A stretch of DNA of 64,000 nucleotides, from positions 11,284,190-11,348,189 of the forward strand of contig CM039466.1 of NCBI GenBank assembly GCA_022414725.1. Reading direction: 5' to 3'. A program made the translations under genes and the position numbers. The DNA comes from Microglena sp. YARC (Eukaryota > Chlorophyta > Chlorophyceae > Chlamydomonadales > Chlamydomonadaceae). The notes below the pieces were generated by a model. That model made no database searches and was not told the DNA's origin. It saw nothing but the letters and a program-made list of their open reading frames with translations. Below are positions 1 through 10,017 of the stretch, one piece after another. Numbering within the stretch: the first letter of the stretch is position 1; each line of letters begins with the position of its first letter.

Positions 1-811
1 GAGGCAACATGTTGGCAACAGCTGGTCGAAGAGGAAGGTCCAACAGGCAGCCTTTGTGAAGGTCACTCTCATGAGGAGGCAAGCCCGTCACTGTGATGAC
101 TTTGATTCCAGGCGGGATACCCGGTGAAGAGGCAGGCCCCTGCTGTACAGCCCCCATATGCATGGGCGTAGCCCCCAAGAAGGCCTGCACTATTTTGATG
201 CTCAGGATGTGAGTCTCCTCCTGAGTCATTGAGCCGCAGGCCACCTGCTTGCTTGATATGACAGAGCGAGTTAGAGCTACGTAAGATTTGATACTGGATG
301 ATTGCAGGTGTAGGCAGAGGCGTGGCTGCTGCTGCTGCTGCTGCCCTTGCCCATCCATGTGGGTGTTGGAAAGCTCGTCACCATTATCGTCGCTGTAGCT
401 TTGTCCCAAGAACTCAGCAATCCACGTCAGAGCCAGCTGGTAGGCGGCAACCACCTGCAATCGAGCTGCAACGCTTGAAGCAAATTCCAAGGCTTCTGAA
501 ATCAACCTGCTCGCCAGGTACAAGCTAAGTAGGCCACCGTCACCAAAGCGCTTCTGCTGAGGCAGTACGGTCAGCTGTACCACTAGCTTGGACAAGGGGT
601 CCTGAAGGGCGATACCTTGCAAGAGGCGAGCGCTGATGGAGGTGATGACTGCAGCTCCAGCGGATTCCGATGCGGCGACAATCTTGCTCCTGCCTCGGGG
701 CCCGTATGCATTGAGAGAGAGACGAGCAAGTGCCTCACAACCTTCAGAAAGCAACTGTTGGGTCGCAGATTGGCCAGACACCAAGGCGCCCACCTTGTAA
801 GAGGTATGCAT
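1..811 (-). CDS. BBS6: BBS6/MKKS-like group II chaperonin homologue, N-terminal part, runs off the window
   Basis: The minus strand is open for about 270 codons from an ATG at 811 to the window edge. Known of the family: BBS6 (MKKS) is a diverged CCT/TCP1 chaperonin relative. It helps assemble the BBSome, the coat complex that moves membrane proteins in cilia. Seen here: a chaperonin-type start with YGPRGRSK at residues 36-43, and a segment like the CCT helix with FGDGGL at 89-94. CCT subunits have the ATPase motif GDGTT at that place, and its loss is typical of MKKS. TQEETHILSIKIVQAFLG matches the MKKS stretch around TRKETEHVSALILRAFL. A low-complexity insert has six CAG codons (near residue 157), followed by GIPPGIKV. 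The start is not certain: the frame stays open upstream through a tandem repeat, and an acceptor-like ttacaag just inside could make this an internal exon from 793. Divergently oriented to the PP2C gene. Fairly sure of the family, less so of BBS6 against another CCT-like BBS protein. Confidence 0.72.
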   Translation of the reverse strand, partial: MHTSYKVGALVSGQSATQQLLSEGCEALARLSLNAYGPRGRSKIVAASESAGAAVITSISARLLQGIALQDPLSKLVVQLTVLPQQKRFGDGGLLSLYLASRLISEALEFASSVAARLQVVAAYQLALTWIAEFLGQSYSDDNGDELSNTHMDGQGQQQQQQPRLCLHLQSSSIKSYVALTRSVISSKQVACGSMTQEETHILSIKIVQAFLGATPMHMGAVQQGPASSPGIPPGIKVITVTGLPPHESDLHKGCLLDLPLRPAVANMLP

Positions 812-812
812 G

Positions 813-1030
813 CCTAATGTCTGATAGCTCTTTCTGTTTAGCCCTGTCTGATGTATGTATGATGTCTGATGCCTAATGTCTGATAGCCCTAATGTCTGAT
901 GTCTGATGCCGAATGCCTGATATCTAATGCCTAATGCCTGATAGCCCTAATGTCTGATGTCTGATGCCGAATGCATGATGCCTAATGTATGATGCTAAAT
1001 GTCTGATAGCCCAGTCTGTTTAGCCCTGTC
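813..1030. repeat. Degenerate short tandem repeat abutting the BBS6-like exon
   Basis: The motif cctaatgtctgatag with variants (tgatgccgaatgc, tgatgtctgatg) recurs about a dozen times and begins two bases beyond the ATG of the BBS6-like gene. A further copy near 1325-1350 (catgcatgtttaatgtctga) resembles the bases around the ATG itself. This suggests the array was seeded by the exon edge, as seen more clearly in the PLC gene. Confidence 0.75.
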
Positions 1031-2796
1031 TGATGTATCTCTGATGCCTGAGGTGTGTTGTGGAGCCTATCAGACAAGCAGCTATTCTGTTCACATGACA
1101 GCGGGAAAAAGCCTAATGCAAAACATGCTTCCCAAGGTGCTTGAGTTGGTGAGAGGTGACCTAGATGTCTGCGTCATGGCTGATGCCAAAGGGTTGAACA
1201 GTGAGCACAGTGAGCAAGCATTGTGAGTGCAAGCTAATATTGTGACAGGGTGAACCTGAATTGGCCCTGCTGGTCAGGCCCGATCTTATTGTCTGCTGTG
1301 CATGGGGCACACGCCTGGTCAATACATGCATGTTTAATGTCTGATAACCCTTTCTACTCTTGTCAGCTTCTAGGTAGGTCCCCCACAGAATATGCCCAAT
1401 ACGGCAGCTATCGTGTAGGTTCAGACCCTTGAGAGCAGTGTTTTTCGTGCAACAAGGCCTAGCCAGATGCCCAAACTCAGGAGTGTCCGCACTGATCTGT
1501 CAACTCAAACCCAGGAGTGTCCTTGCTGATCTGTCAATATTCAAACATTGACAAAGGTGAGGAGAGGGAATATAGGATGGCCCTATCAGAGACTCCGCAC
1601 AGTTTGTGTGTCCTCCTCCTGCTCCTCTTGCTGCAGCTGCAGCTGCTGCTGCAGCTCCTCCTCCTCCTTCTGCCCCCCTTGCTGCTGCTTCTCCTTCTCC
1701 TGCCTTGAGTTCTTAAAAATATTAATTGGAGGCTCTATACGCTGGTCTGCAGTCGTCACCAACCTCTGCGCTTCTGTCGAGTGCTGCTGGCGATTGATAG
1801 GGAGCACAGACTTATCAATCTTCAGATATTGAACAAGGGTGGTGATGTTGGTTGTGCATATGTCACTGAATCCTGCTCTGGTCTATTGAGTGCCTCTGAT
1901 ATTGACACAAGAGCTGATGCAGATATTGATTCAAGGCCTGATCATGTCACCCACTGCGCAACTCGGGAATAAGATGCAAAGCAGCGCTTCAGAAAGATGC
2001 CCTAAACCGCTTAATGTCAAGCTCGGCCAAAAGTATGAAGCCAAGAATGCTTGATTCATGGGCGCGCTCATGCACATGGGCGTGCTCGGATCGAGAAATT
2101 GAGTGCAACCAACTGAACCGAATCTGAGAAATGGCAGGTGGCATGGACACGTTCTCCGGGGCGGGTGCCGGGCGCGCGCCCGGGGCGAGGGCCCTGGCGT
2201 GGGCGTGGGCAGGGGCCCCTCCGGGGACACCGCTCTGGGGAGGGGCGAGGGCGGGCAGCAGGTACCGAAGGAACTAGGGTGCTTCGCCGCAGAGGAAGGA
2301 GCTCTAATGTCGACGAGCTTATTAGCGTTGGGCGGCCAGCGGGCAGGGGCGCATCAACCGCGACTGCCCACGAGATACCCCCGTGCCCTCAGGCGAATAT
2401 TCAAATTGACAGAGCTGATCTTGCCACTCACTAAGCAAGTCGTCAATCAAAAATACGCAAAGCAACGGTTCCGAATGGTGCGCGAAACAATTTGCATGGG
2501 CTGCCCCCCTCAACCTAGCTTCTTCTTCTTCCGGTCAACCGGACACTCCCCGTCCTCTGAACTTCCGCCCGTTCTTTCGTATTCCAGCCATGCGAGCAAT
2601 CGACATGGCCGATCGGCATTCGAATGAAATATCCATGCAAGCAAGGAATTTACCCCCCCCCCCCCCCATCCCCTTCTATTTCCCCCTCAACCGCATGCGT
2701 CCAACGATTTCCCAATCTGAAAATCTCAATTCGTGAAACAAACCACGACGTCCTGCGTTCTTGAACCATCCTAGCCACACCGCCCATCGATTCAGG
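1031..2796. other. Intergenic region between two head-to-head genes
   Basis: No gene could be recognised. It holds a GCTG/CTCC-rich tract at 1615-1705. On the minus strand (1586-1807) this tract reads as a short Gln/Glu-rich frame, which could be a 5' exon of the BBS6-like gene but has no supporting homology. A very GC-rich, CpG-rich block at 2150-2270 and a run of C at 2650-2668 precede the PP2C gene and may be its promoter or 5' leader. Plus-strand frames at 2103-2627 look non-coding in composition. Confidence 0.45.
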
Positions 2797-4014
2797 ATGG
2801 AAATGCTTATGGAAATCGACCTGGATTCGGCCCACCGAAGCCTAGGGATCCATTCCGCTGAGAATAATCAGGAAGAGGACGAGCAGCTTACCTCCCTGGT
2901 CAGGAGCAACCCTACCTCCAGCCTCCTTGGGAGGCACCCTCATCTCACCTTCGGCCACAGCTCTGTCACAGGGTGCGACGGCTACACAGTTTCGATCAAG
3001 AATCAGGATTCTTATATACAGAAGCCTATCAAGATGAAGCTGATGGGTAGCAAAGCTCAGCAGTGTATGCTGTTTGGCGTGCTTGATGGCCATGGACCCT
3101 ATGGGGAAGCTGTATCACACTATGTTAGCAAAAAACTCCACAAGAGCATCGTTCAGGCGGCTGAGGACCCTCAGCTCAGAGCCCCAACTCTTGAACCAAT
3201 GCTTTGGCAGGCTTTCCATGACTGTGACGAGCAGCTTGCAAACAGTGACAGCGGCATCAACTGCGAGCTGTCCGGCACCTCTTGTGTGCTTGCCCTCTTC
3301 ACAGGGTCCAGACTCACCGTGTGTAACCTCGGGGATTCAAAATGCATACTGGGCAAGGTTATGGGGTCTGGTGACTGCAGCGCCTTTGAGATGAGCAACG
3401 ATCACACACCTGCACTGTTGGCAGAGGCCACGCGGGTCATGGCCTGTGGGGGACGTGTGGCAAGCTACATGAGTGGTCCTAAACATGTGGGACCCCTGCG
3501 TGTATGGCTACCAGACAAGAACGCCCCCGGCCTAAGTATCACTCGATCGTTTGGAGATCACTTGGCCAAGACAGTGGGAGTGATCGCAGAACCCGAGGTT
3601 TTGGAGTATGACCTTGAGGCTGAGGACAAGTACCTTGTGCTAGTGTCGGATGGGGTGGCTGACATGATAGATTCTGATGAAATTGTCCAGTTTGTCCACG
3701 GCCGGGTAAGGTCAAAGCAGAATGTCAGTCAAATAGCGGAGGACTTGGTGAAGGAGGCACGAGGCAGGTGGAGGGCGGCAGACCTTGGAGTGATAGACGA
3801 CTGTACAGCTCTCGTCGTGATTATTGGGCCCATGCGAAACAGTACCATCCTACACAGAGCCGGCGTACAGAAACCGAGAACCAGTATCTTCCAAGCTAAT
3901 GCTCGTCCGCCTTCCACAATTACAGCCAGACTACCCAGGACAAGCCTTGTGCTGGAAACCTCTGACCCCACTGTTGACCGTGCTTCCTACATCTCCCTAG
4001 CTCGAGGTGTGTGA
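2797..4014 (+). CDS. PP2C-family (PPM) serine/threonine protein phosphatase, intronless
   Basis: A 405-residue protein. PPM phosphatases are Mg/Mn-dependent monomeric enzymes that remove phosphate from Ser/Thr, usually in the cytosol or nucleus. All signature motifs are present in order: NQDSY (69-73), the metal-binding DGHG (97-100), SGTS (159-162), NLGDSK (177-182), DHTP (202-205), RSFGD (250-254), the metal-binding SDG (284-286) and DDCT (334-337), which stands where DN is more usual. About 60 residues follow the catalytic core (from about 345) and resemble nothing I know. No signal peptide or membrane segment is seen. The start is the first ATG after an in-frame TGA at 2734; ATGs at 2803 and 2809 are alternatives. 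The stop is TGA. The lack of introns is striking beside the heavily interrupted PLC gene and could mean a retrocopy, though no poly-A tail is seen. The last 50 codons recur downstream as degenerate copies. Confidence 0.9.
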   Translation: MEMLMEIDLDSAHRSLGIHSAENNQEEDEQLTSLVRSNPTSSLLGRHPHLTFGHSSVTGCDGYTVSIKNQDSYIQKPIKMKLMGSKAQQCMLFGVLDGHGPYGEAVSHYVSKKLHKSIVQAAEDPQLRAPTLEPMLWQAFHDCDEQLANSDSGINCELSGTSCVLALFTGSRLTVCNLGDSKCILGKVMGSGDCSAFEMSNDHTPALLAEATRVMACGGRVASYMSGPKHVGPLRVWLPDKNAPGLSITRSFGDHLAKTVGVIAEPEVLEYDLEAEDKYLVLVSDGVADMIDSDEIVQFVHGRVRSKQNVSQIAEDLVKEARGRWRAADLGVIDDCTALVVIIGPMRNSTILHRAGVQKPRTSIFQANARPPSTITARLPRTSLVLETSDPTVDRASYISLARGV

Positions 4015-4055
4015 TGAACAGCTAAGTAGCTTACACACGTGGCATTTGTTTTTAG

Positions 4056-4350
4056 AATGCTCAAGACACACCTTGTGCTGAGAACCTCTGAGCCTACCAT
4101 TGGCCATGCTTCTCCTACCTCTCCCTAGCTCGGGTTGTGAGATGAGCTGCTTACACACAGGACTTGGGTTCCTACCACTGAACAAGTGGTAGAATACAAA
4201 CAGCTAGGTCCAGCATCTTTCTTCCAAGCTAGTGCTCTTTGGCCTTCCACATTTACAGCCAAGCTACCTAAGGCAAGCCTTGTGCTGCCAACCTCTGACG
4301 CCACCATTGACCGTGCTTCCTACATCTCAACCGGGTATGATGAAAAGCTT
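4056..4350 (+). pseudogene. Two degenerate tandem copies of the 3' end of the PP2C coding sequence
   Basis: Bases 4060-4140 and 4213-4350 repeat the terminal coding segment of the phosphatase (3880-4014), including the stretches aagccttgtgctg, acctctgac and gaccgtgcttcctacatctc. A third short piece lies at 5143-5195 (gacagtgcttcctacatctccc). The copies carry substitutions and indels. The second stays open for some 60 codons but lacks any catalytic domain, so they look like dead duplicates of an exon end. Confidence 0.8.
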
Positions 4351-4399
4351 AGTGGCTTTCGCTCTTAGCTTTGTAGCGTATGCTCATAGTCTGTACATG

Positions 4400-4530
4400 T
4401 ATGTTACAGTCCAGTGGTAGCCACTTTGGATACAGGGTCATGTGTGTATGTATGTATGTATGTATGTATGTATGTTACAGTCCAAGGAAAGGCCAAATAG
4501 GCTAAAGGGACTTGCCCAACTGTGATAGGA
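4400..4530 (-). repeat. Dispersed repeat end with (TGTA)n tail
   Basis: A (tgta)n run at 4443-4475 is followed by gttacagtcc and ggccaaataggctaaagg. Related sequence, mostly in the other orientation, is at 8205-8245, 48180-48240 and 56155-56215, where a cctaattggc-like block precedes ctggactgtaac and a TACA run. This looks like the tail of a short interspersed element. Confidence 0.55.
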
Positions 4531-4832
4531 AGGGCTTAAAAAGAAAAAGCACTGATGAACTGAACCCCAAACAATTGTTTTACTGACGGGGGCCCTGAGT
4601 TTGTGCTATAGTGATCATTTAATTCTAACATGGCCAATGTCGAGGTTTAGATGATCTGCTTACACACAGCATTCGTGTTCCTACCACATTACAAATGGTA
4701 GAGTATTTTAACATAGCTTTCACTGCTGCACACATGGTGTATGTTTTTTAGTTTTAAAGGATTTCAGCCCGCAATGTGGGAACCTTTGATATGTGCTCCA
4801 ACTATATTAAATGGTGGGCTCAGATACGGTGA

Positions 4833-5125
4833 CTATAGCTAGCTCCAGCTTACGCTATGGTGTTCTCAACTTCACGTCCTGTGAGTAACTGTATTACACG
4901 GATGTAACAATTTCAATTTCAATGGTGGGCTCAGATAAAACGCCTATTGGTGTGCCCATCACCTGTTGCATTAATGAAGGTAATGATAACGCCTGGTGGG
5001 GCGTGGTATTAAGAGAACCCGTCGTACGCGGGTAGAGAGCGGTCCTCTACCTCAACTGGACAAGCTACCATCGCGGTTGACAACGACCTGCAACGCTTAG
5101 AGCGACCGTAGGGGGACCGTAGGGG
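4833..5125 (-). repeat. SINE-like dispersed repeat, copy lacking its tRNA-like head
   Basis: Shared with 47415-47745 and 57398-57600, and in part with 6930-7030. Recognisable blocks are acttcacgtcctgtgagtaa, acacggatgtaacaatttca, cgcctggtggggcgtggt and caagctaccatcgcggttga. In the two more complete copies the right-hand end is a tRNA-like sequence on the minus strand. Here that head is replaced by a doubled accgtaggggg. Confidence 0.7.
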
Positions 5126-5205
5126 GATGTTGTATTATACATTGACAGTGCTTCCTACATCTCCCTTGCTCGGGGTGCGTGATGAAGTGCTAAGTGTGCC
5201 TACAC

Positions 5206-5310
5206 TTTTGTAGGAGTGGCAACGCCATTCAAACTGAATCCTCGGTGTCGCTGGTTTATGTCGGGAGACCCCCCTCCTGGGGTGAAACTCCTTTCACAAC
5301 TAAAAAAGCA
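5206..5310 (+). repeat. About 105-bp dispersed repeat, copy 1 of 2
   Basis: The block from ttttgtaggagtggcaacg to cctttcacaactaaaaaa recurs at 6251-6360 with few differences, including a short hairpin gggagacccacctcctgggg. No coding potential. Probably a small non-autonomous element, since the two copies are about 1 kb apart in unrelated flanks. Confidence 0.7.
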
Positions 5311-5800
5311 TTTGGCTCCTGCCACAGAACAAGTGGTAGAATACATAACGACAGCTTGTGCACATGATGATATGTTTGTTTAATTTTGGACGGATTATCA
5401 GCCCACGAGGTGGGAGCCCTTGATATGAGCTCCGACCACAGAACAAATGGTAGAATACACAAAAACAGCTTTTGCACATTTTTTTTTTTTTTTTAATGGC
5501 TTTTCAGACCACGAGGTGGGAGCCCTTGATATGAGCTCCGACCACAGAACAAATGGTAGAATACACAAAAACAGCTTTTGCACATGGTGTGTGTGTTTTA
5601 AGTTTAAATGGCTATTTAGCTCAGGAGGTGCGGGCCCTTACTATGTGCTCTGACCAGTGACCACAGAACAAATGGTAGAAAGCACAAAAGCAGCTTATGC
5701 ACGTGGTGTGTATGTTTTGTTTCAATGGATTTTCAGCTCAGGAAGTGGGACCCCTTTATATGTGCACCGGCCATAGATCAAATGTTGGGCGGTTTTTTTC
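5311..5800 (+). repeat. Degenerate tandem repeat, unit about 115 bp
   Basis: Four units each contain the order gaacaaatggtagaa, cacaaaaacagctt, gcacat, tttcag and gtgggagccctt. The second and third units are nearly identical. Older relatives occur at 4180-4200 and 4650-4830. The array begins with sequence that follows the PP2C stop codon (gcttacacac, cctaccac), so it is probably an expansion of that gene's 3' flank. Confidence 0.75.
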
Positions 5801-5809
5801 TTTGGGGAT

Positions 5810-6130
5810 ATGCGCAGCAGCTTCTAGGTAGCTCCCTGAGCCGGCCATTATGCTGAACCCGGTGATTAGAGGCTGATGCTCGCATTGATAAACAGGCCTT
5901 CGCTTTTATGCTATTGATGGTCAGTTATATCAGGATCACTGTTGATATGACAATGCCAGCTATCAGATACACTGGCTTTCGCTAGCTTTGATTCAGTGGC
6001 CAGGCAGGGGAGCTGGCTAGAAGCTGCTACGTGTGGCACACAAATAAAACTGGTGATGGGCCCAGATGGAATGACTAATGCATAGGTTTTATTTTCAGCT
6101 ACAAGCAGCACCTTCTAGGCAGCTCTCCAG
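5810..6130. repeat. Palindromic dispersed element (gcagcttctaggcagctccc family)
   Basis: Ends read agcagcttctaggtagctccc and, inverted, ggagctggctagaagctgct. The same paired ends, 120-190 bp apart, are seen at 56265-56412, 57178-57335 and, as a right-hand end, 62430-62600. A single end lies at 6105-6130. This is the structure of a miniature inverted-repeat element, with a variable middle containing a conserved gattgacccagtggc-like block. Confidence 0.55.
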
Positions 6131-6250
6131 GCACTCTCTTCATCCAAACCTAAGGACCATGGCAGGGAGCTTGTCTGCCGTGGTCAATAAGGGAACTGGT
6201 GAATGTTTGTTTGGACGAGGGTCGGTATCTCCCACCGTCCCTAAGTTCGC

Positions 6251-6360
6251 CTAATCTTTTGTAGGAGTGGCAACGCCATTCCAACTGAATCCTCGGTGCC
6301 GCCGGTTTGTGTAGGGAGACCCACCTCCTGGGGTGAAATGCCTTTCACAACTATAAAAAA
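6251..6360 (+). repeat. About 105-bp dispersed repeat, copy 2 of 2
   Basis: Second copy of the element at 5206-5310. The shared left edge is the ttttgtaggagtggcaac block and the shared right edge is ctttcacaactataaaaa. Confidence 0.7.
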
Positions 6361-6524
6361 CTGAAGCAACAGAGCGCACCTGAACGTTGACATCTCTAGC
6401 TTTCCTGTGCCCTTGGAATCTTTGGATTTGACCCAGTGGCAGTGTCAGGAAGCAGCGTGGAAGCTGCTGCTGGTGGCCGAAAAGAAAAACAGTAACCTAC
6501 TGATGGGCATGATTGTACTGTCTT

Positions 6525-6620
6525 TGTAATGCTTCTCAGCCAACTCTGGGCTGCTCACCAGTACTGAACTACTAATTTCAAGTCCCCCCCGTGCGATACC
6601 CACGAGAACCAGGGAGCAAA
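6525..6620 (-). repeat. Dispersed repeat family with ctctgggctgctcacc core
   Basis: The core cagccaactctgggctgct plus gtgcgatacccac and accaggga recurs at 7195-7290 and 44330-44425. It occurs in the opposite orientation at 56510-56580 and 57665-57750, and as a weaker match at 55500-55570. About 90 bp long, no coding potential. At least five copies in 64 kb make it one of the commoner short elements here. Confidence 0.65.
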
Positions 6621-6929
6621 CTCAGAGGGTTAGACAGTTTAAAAACTTGTCTAGGTCCAGCTCCATTTATTGTTATAGTACGGGCTATAAGCCGTACCAT
6701 AGAGGTCACGTACACACCCTGTCCAGTCAGCCCGTGACTAGGACCGCCAGCCAGGTACTGGCTGGGAGCCCGCCAGTCGTTGTACCGCTGGCGAACTGGA
6801 GTTTAGGTTTCCCTACCTCCGATCTTGTTCTTAGTGTCTGCTCCCTGCTATGCTTCTATCTTTCTTGTAACGGGAACACCTACGAGTCTTGCAGTTCCTG
6901 CAGTCTACAAAAGTTATCAGACTTATTCC

Positions 6930-7030
6930 GGTTACTATAGCTAGCTCCGGCTTACGCTATGGTGTCCTTAACTTCACGTCCTGTGAGTAACGGTTCTACA
7001 CGGATGTAACAATTTCAATTTCAATTTCAG
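6930..7030 (-). repeat. Fragment of the SINE-like family
   Basis: Carries ctatagctagctccggctta, acttcacgtcctgtgagtaac and a doubled caatttcaatttcaattt. It matches the left part of the copy at 4833-5125 and then breaks off. Confidence 0.65.
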
Positions 7031-7194
7031 ACTTATTCAGGTCATAACCTGTCGTATTATGGGTGGCTAGTAGAATGCTATGAATTTATAAAAGGGGGAA
7101 GGTTACACGTCTGCCATCCAATGGCTCAGTAACTGAGTGAGGTACTGAGGTTGGATTGGATTGTAACGGTTGGATTGGATTTGATTGAAACGGT

Positions 7195-7290
7195 ATCGGT
7201 TTTTCAGCCAACTCTGGGCTGCTCACCGTCTTACAATTCCAAATTTCTGAATCCCCTCGTGCGATAACCAATGGAAACCAGGAGGCATGC
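7195..7290 (-). repeat. Second copy of the ctctgggctgctcacc family
   Basis: Shares the core, the cgtgcgataaccaatgg block and gaaaccagg with 6525-6620. It follows a ggattggattg-rich stretch (7150-7195). Confidence 0.6.
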
Positions 7291-7607
7291 TAAGCGGATA
7301 CTTGAACTTGATTTTTTACATAGCTCCAGCCAGCAATTTAGCTGCTCGCGGTCTTCGGCAGTACAAATAAATTAACCAGGAACATGTAAACGTGAACCTG
7401 CGTGAGCAAATTCCTTCTTCTTCTTCTTCCCCTATACAACACAAATTCGATCACAAACACTAAGTATTCCTTCAGATTCCCATGAAAACTTGATCCAATC
7501 GTTTCACACATTCATGGATAAATAGAGTGGCTAAGCGGATATCATCCAGTGAGTCAGGAGTTAAGCCATGTCATATTGTTCTGTGACACCTGTCGTAATA
7601 GTAAATA

Positions 7608-8169
7608 CCGTATGCGCCTTAAGTATTGGCAAACGGTTTGGCAAACGACCCTTTGCCAAACCGGGTTAGGGGTCCAGCTTGAGACCACTCCAGGTAGTTG
7701 GCCTTTGCCAAGTTACGGTTAACATGGTACTATGTCTACTAAGCCCTAGCAAGTTCAATGTTCCTGATTTGAATTCCTACATGGTTTTATTTTCAGCAAG
7801 CTTGGGCAGACTACTTTGTAAACATGTACTTATCCTTGAACTTGGTTACATGGCTCCAGCCAGCAATTAGGCTGGCTGGACCCATATACCGGTCTGGCTA
7901 CTAAGCCCTAGCAAGTTTAATGCTCCTGCTTTGAATTGTTACAAAGTTTTACAGCAAGCTTGGGAAGACTACTTGGTGAACATGTAACAAGGAAATGTAA
8001 CAATAACACAAGACCCTATGCCAACTGGATTTCAAGTCTGAACTTGAGACAGTCAAAGCCATAGACCCCTTTGCCAAGTTAGTATTGCCATGCTTTTCTG
8101 AGACCCACTTTTAGGGGGGAAATGACATTTGCCAATACTTAATCTTGCCAATACTTAAGGCGCATACGG
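7608..8169. mobile_element. 562-bp non-autonomous DNA transposon with perfect 23-bp terminal inverted repeats
   Basis: The left end (7608-7630) starts ccgtatgcgccttaagtat and is exactly inverted at 8147-8169. Both ends are flanked by TA, as expected of a Tc1/mariner-type target site duplication. An extra subterminal copy of gccaatactta sits at 8131-8141, and the interior has repeated tttgccaa and tttggcaaa boxes and two cactaagccctagcaag-like blocks. There is no transposase frame, so it would need a partner in trans. The perfect ends suggest recent insertion. Confidence 0.85.
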
Positions 8170-8401
8170 TACAGGTCTAGAAGTGATCATTTGAGGATTG
8201 GCAAATCCTTTTAGCCTAATTGGCTCCCTGGACTGTAATTGTGCCTCGGTCTGAAATATATACTGAGTTATGTAAGGCACTACTGCTGTACATGGCACGT
8301 GGTCACCGTTCATCATCCAACAAATTGTACTGTAACAGGTAAAGTGTGACGCCGGCCCTCCCCCCTCCCCCCCGAATCCAAGTCAACTGTCAACGATCTG
8401 T

Positions 8402-8707
8402 GTTTCTTTGGAACGGTAACTCTCTTCTCTAACTTCCTTTGGAACGGTAACTCTCTTCTCTAACTTCCTTTGGAACGGTAACTTCGCCCGACCACAACTT
8501 GTGCTGCTTCTCCGCTGCTACTGCCCAGAGACCTCGGTCCCGCCCTTCTCTAGCCACCCGCGAAAGAAACGTTCGTCATCATCATAGCATCTTCAGCATC
8601 CAGATCCTCTGTATCCCATTCTTGGGCCGTTGCCTCGTCTCTGCCACAGCGACATAATTAATAGCAAGTTAGCAAGCACCAAGCGCGTCTAACGAGGTTG
8701 ATCAGCA
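8402..8707 (+). promoter_or_regulatory. Probable promoter/5' leader of the PLC gene with a 31-bp triple repeat
   Basis: Three tandem copies of ctttggaacggtaactctct (31-bp period) lie at 8402-8490, followed by a pyrimidine-rich stretch leading to the ATG at 8708. No TATA box is evident. The role as promoter is inferred only from position and from the change of composition. Confidence 0.4.
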
Positions 8708-8850
8708 ATGGGGAACGAAGCTTCCCAAGGCGCAGATGGCTGGGACAGGTTTCCTGACGTCGAAGAACCCTACACGCCCAAGACAAGCGGCGTTTATCAA
8801 GACATGACTTTGCCTCTCTCCAGCTACTATATTTCGTCTGGGCACAACTC
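8708..8850 (+). CDS. PLC: Phosphoinositide-specific phospholipase C, exon 1 (start of X domain)
   Basis: PI-PLC cleaves PtdIns(4,5)P2 at the inner plasma membrane into diacylglycerol and inositol trisphosphate. Exon 1 encodes 47 residues plus two bases. The protein opens MGNEAS, a good N-myristoylation motif (Gly2, Ser6). After only about 30 residues it enters the X domain with DMTLPLSSYYISSGHNS, where the His-Asn pair is the first catalytic histidine and a calcium ligand. No PH or EF-hand region precedes it, as in short plant-type enzymes. The donor gtgagt at 8851 leaves phase 2, which fits exon 2 exactly (Ser codon TC/G). Plant and animal PLCs have HNSYLTGNQL here, and the splice gives HNSYLSGDQV. 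The ATG is the first in frame near the exon and follows a leader-like stretch. Confidence 0.85.
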
Positions 8851-10017
8851 GTGAGTGGGGCGTAGTGCCATCCACTGTTGTGGGTCCCAGTGGGGCCTGG
8901 TGTGGGTGGAGGGGTAGGGGTGGGTGCAGAGAAGGATTTGCGTGGGTGGACAGAGGAATGGGCTGGGGGCCTGGAGCAAAGAAACATGTCTGGAGGTGGT
9001 GGTGGTGGGTATTGGATCTTGGTGGTGGCTTGTTTTGGTGGTGTGTGTTTGTGGGTTGTGTGTGTGGTTTGGTTAGTATGTGCCTGTGTGTGCGTGCGTG
9101 TGTGGTTTGTAGTGTGGGTAAGGGGGGAAGATGGTTTCGTTGCGTGCGTGTGTGTGCGTGTGTGAGTGTGTGGTGTGGTGGTAGGGGCGTGGGGAGGCTG
9201 TGTGCGTGTGGTGTGTGTTTGTCGTGGTGGTGTGGTGGGGTGGGGGGCACTAGGAAGGTTAGTGTGTGTGAAATGTGTGTGGGTGTTGGATCTTTGTTTC
9301 TCTTCCAAGATCTCTGCTATTGTGTGCAGAGTGGTAAATGTGGTGATGGTTACATACAAACTTCATTACTTAATGTTGTTAATGTTGTTGTTGTTAATGT
9401 TGTTGTTGTTGTTGTTGGTGTTGGTGTTGGTGTTGGTGTTGGTGTTGGTGTTGGTGTTGGTGTTGGTGTTGGTGTTGGTGTTGGTGTTGGTGTTGGTGTT
9501 GGTGTTGGTGTTGGTGTTGGTGTTGGTGTTGGTGTTGGTGCAGCTGCAGCTGCTGCTGTTGCTGTTGCTGTATTTAATCAGCGTCGTCGTTGTCTTCGGT
9601 GGTGGTGGTGGTGGTGGTGGTGGTGGTGATGGTGGTACGTGTTTGTGTGGTGGTGGTGATGGTGTGTTTTGATATCTGTTTTTCTTTCAAGATTCCTGTT
9701 GTTGTGTGCATAGTGGTGAAGCTGGTGGTGCGGAGATGCGTCCTTCATTGCTTAGTATTGGTGTGTTGATGGTGGGGCGTGTGCATGTGCTCTTGTGGGG
9801 GCGGGAGGGCATACAGGGGCGGGGGCAGAGGTGCCAGGGTTTTCAGCCAGGACCACTCTTGTTAGGGGCAGGGAGAAGAAGGGAGAAAAAGAGAGAGAAA
9901 CGGGGGTGAACAAAGGGAGAACAAAATGGTGTAAAAGGAAGGGAAAAGGGGAGGAAGCAGGGGAGGAAGAAGGGAAGGAAAGGGGGAGGAAGAAGGGAAG
10001 GAAAAAGGGAGGAAAGA

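Noticed and set aside
2103..2627. 174-codon plus frame before PP2C
   Set aside because: No recognisable domain. GC-rich Arg/Gly composition fits a CpG-rich promoter region better. It could be 5' leader but is not supported as coding.
8658..9672. Several 100-250 codon frames on both strands after PLC exon 1
   Set aside because: Low-complexity GT-, GGT- and TTGGTG-rich intron sequence. Composition and overlap in all frames show they are not genes.
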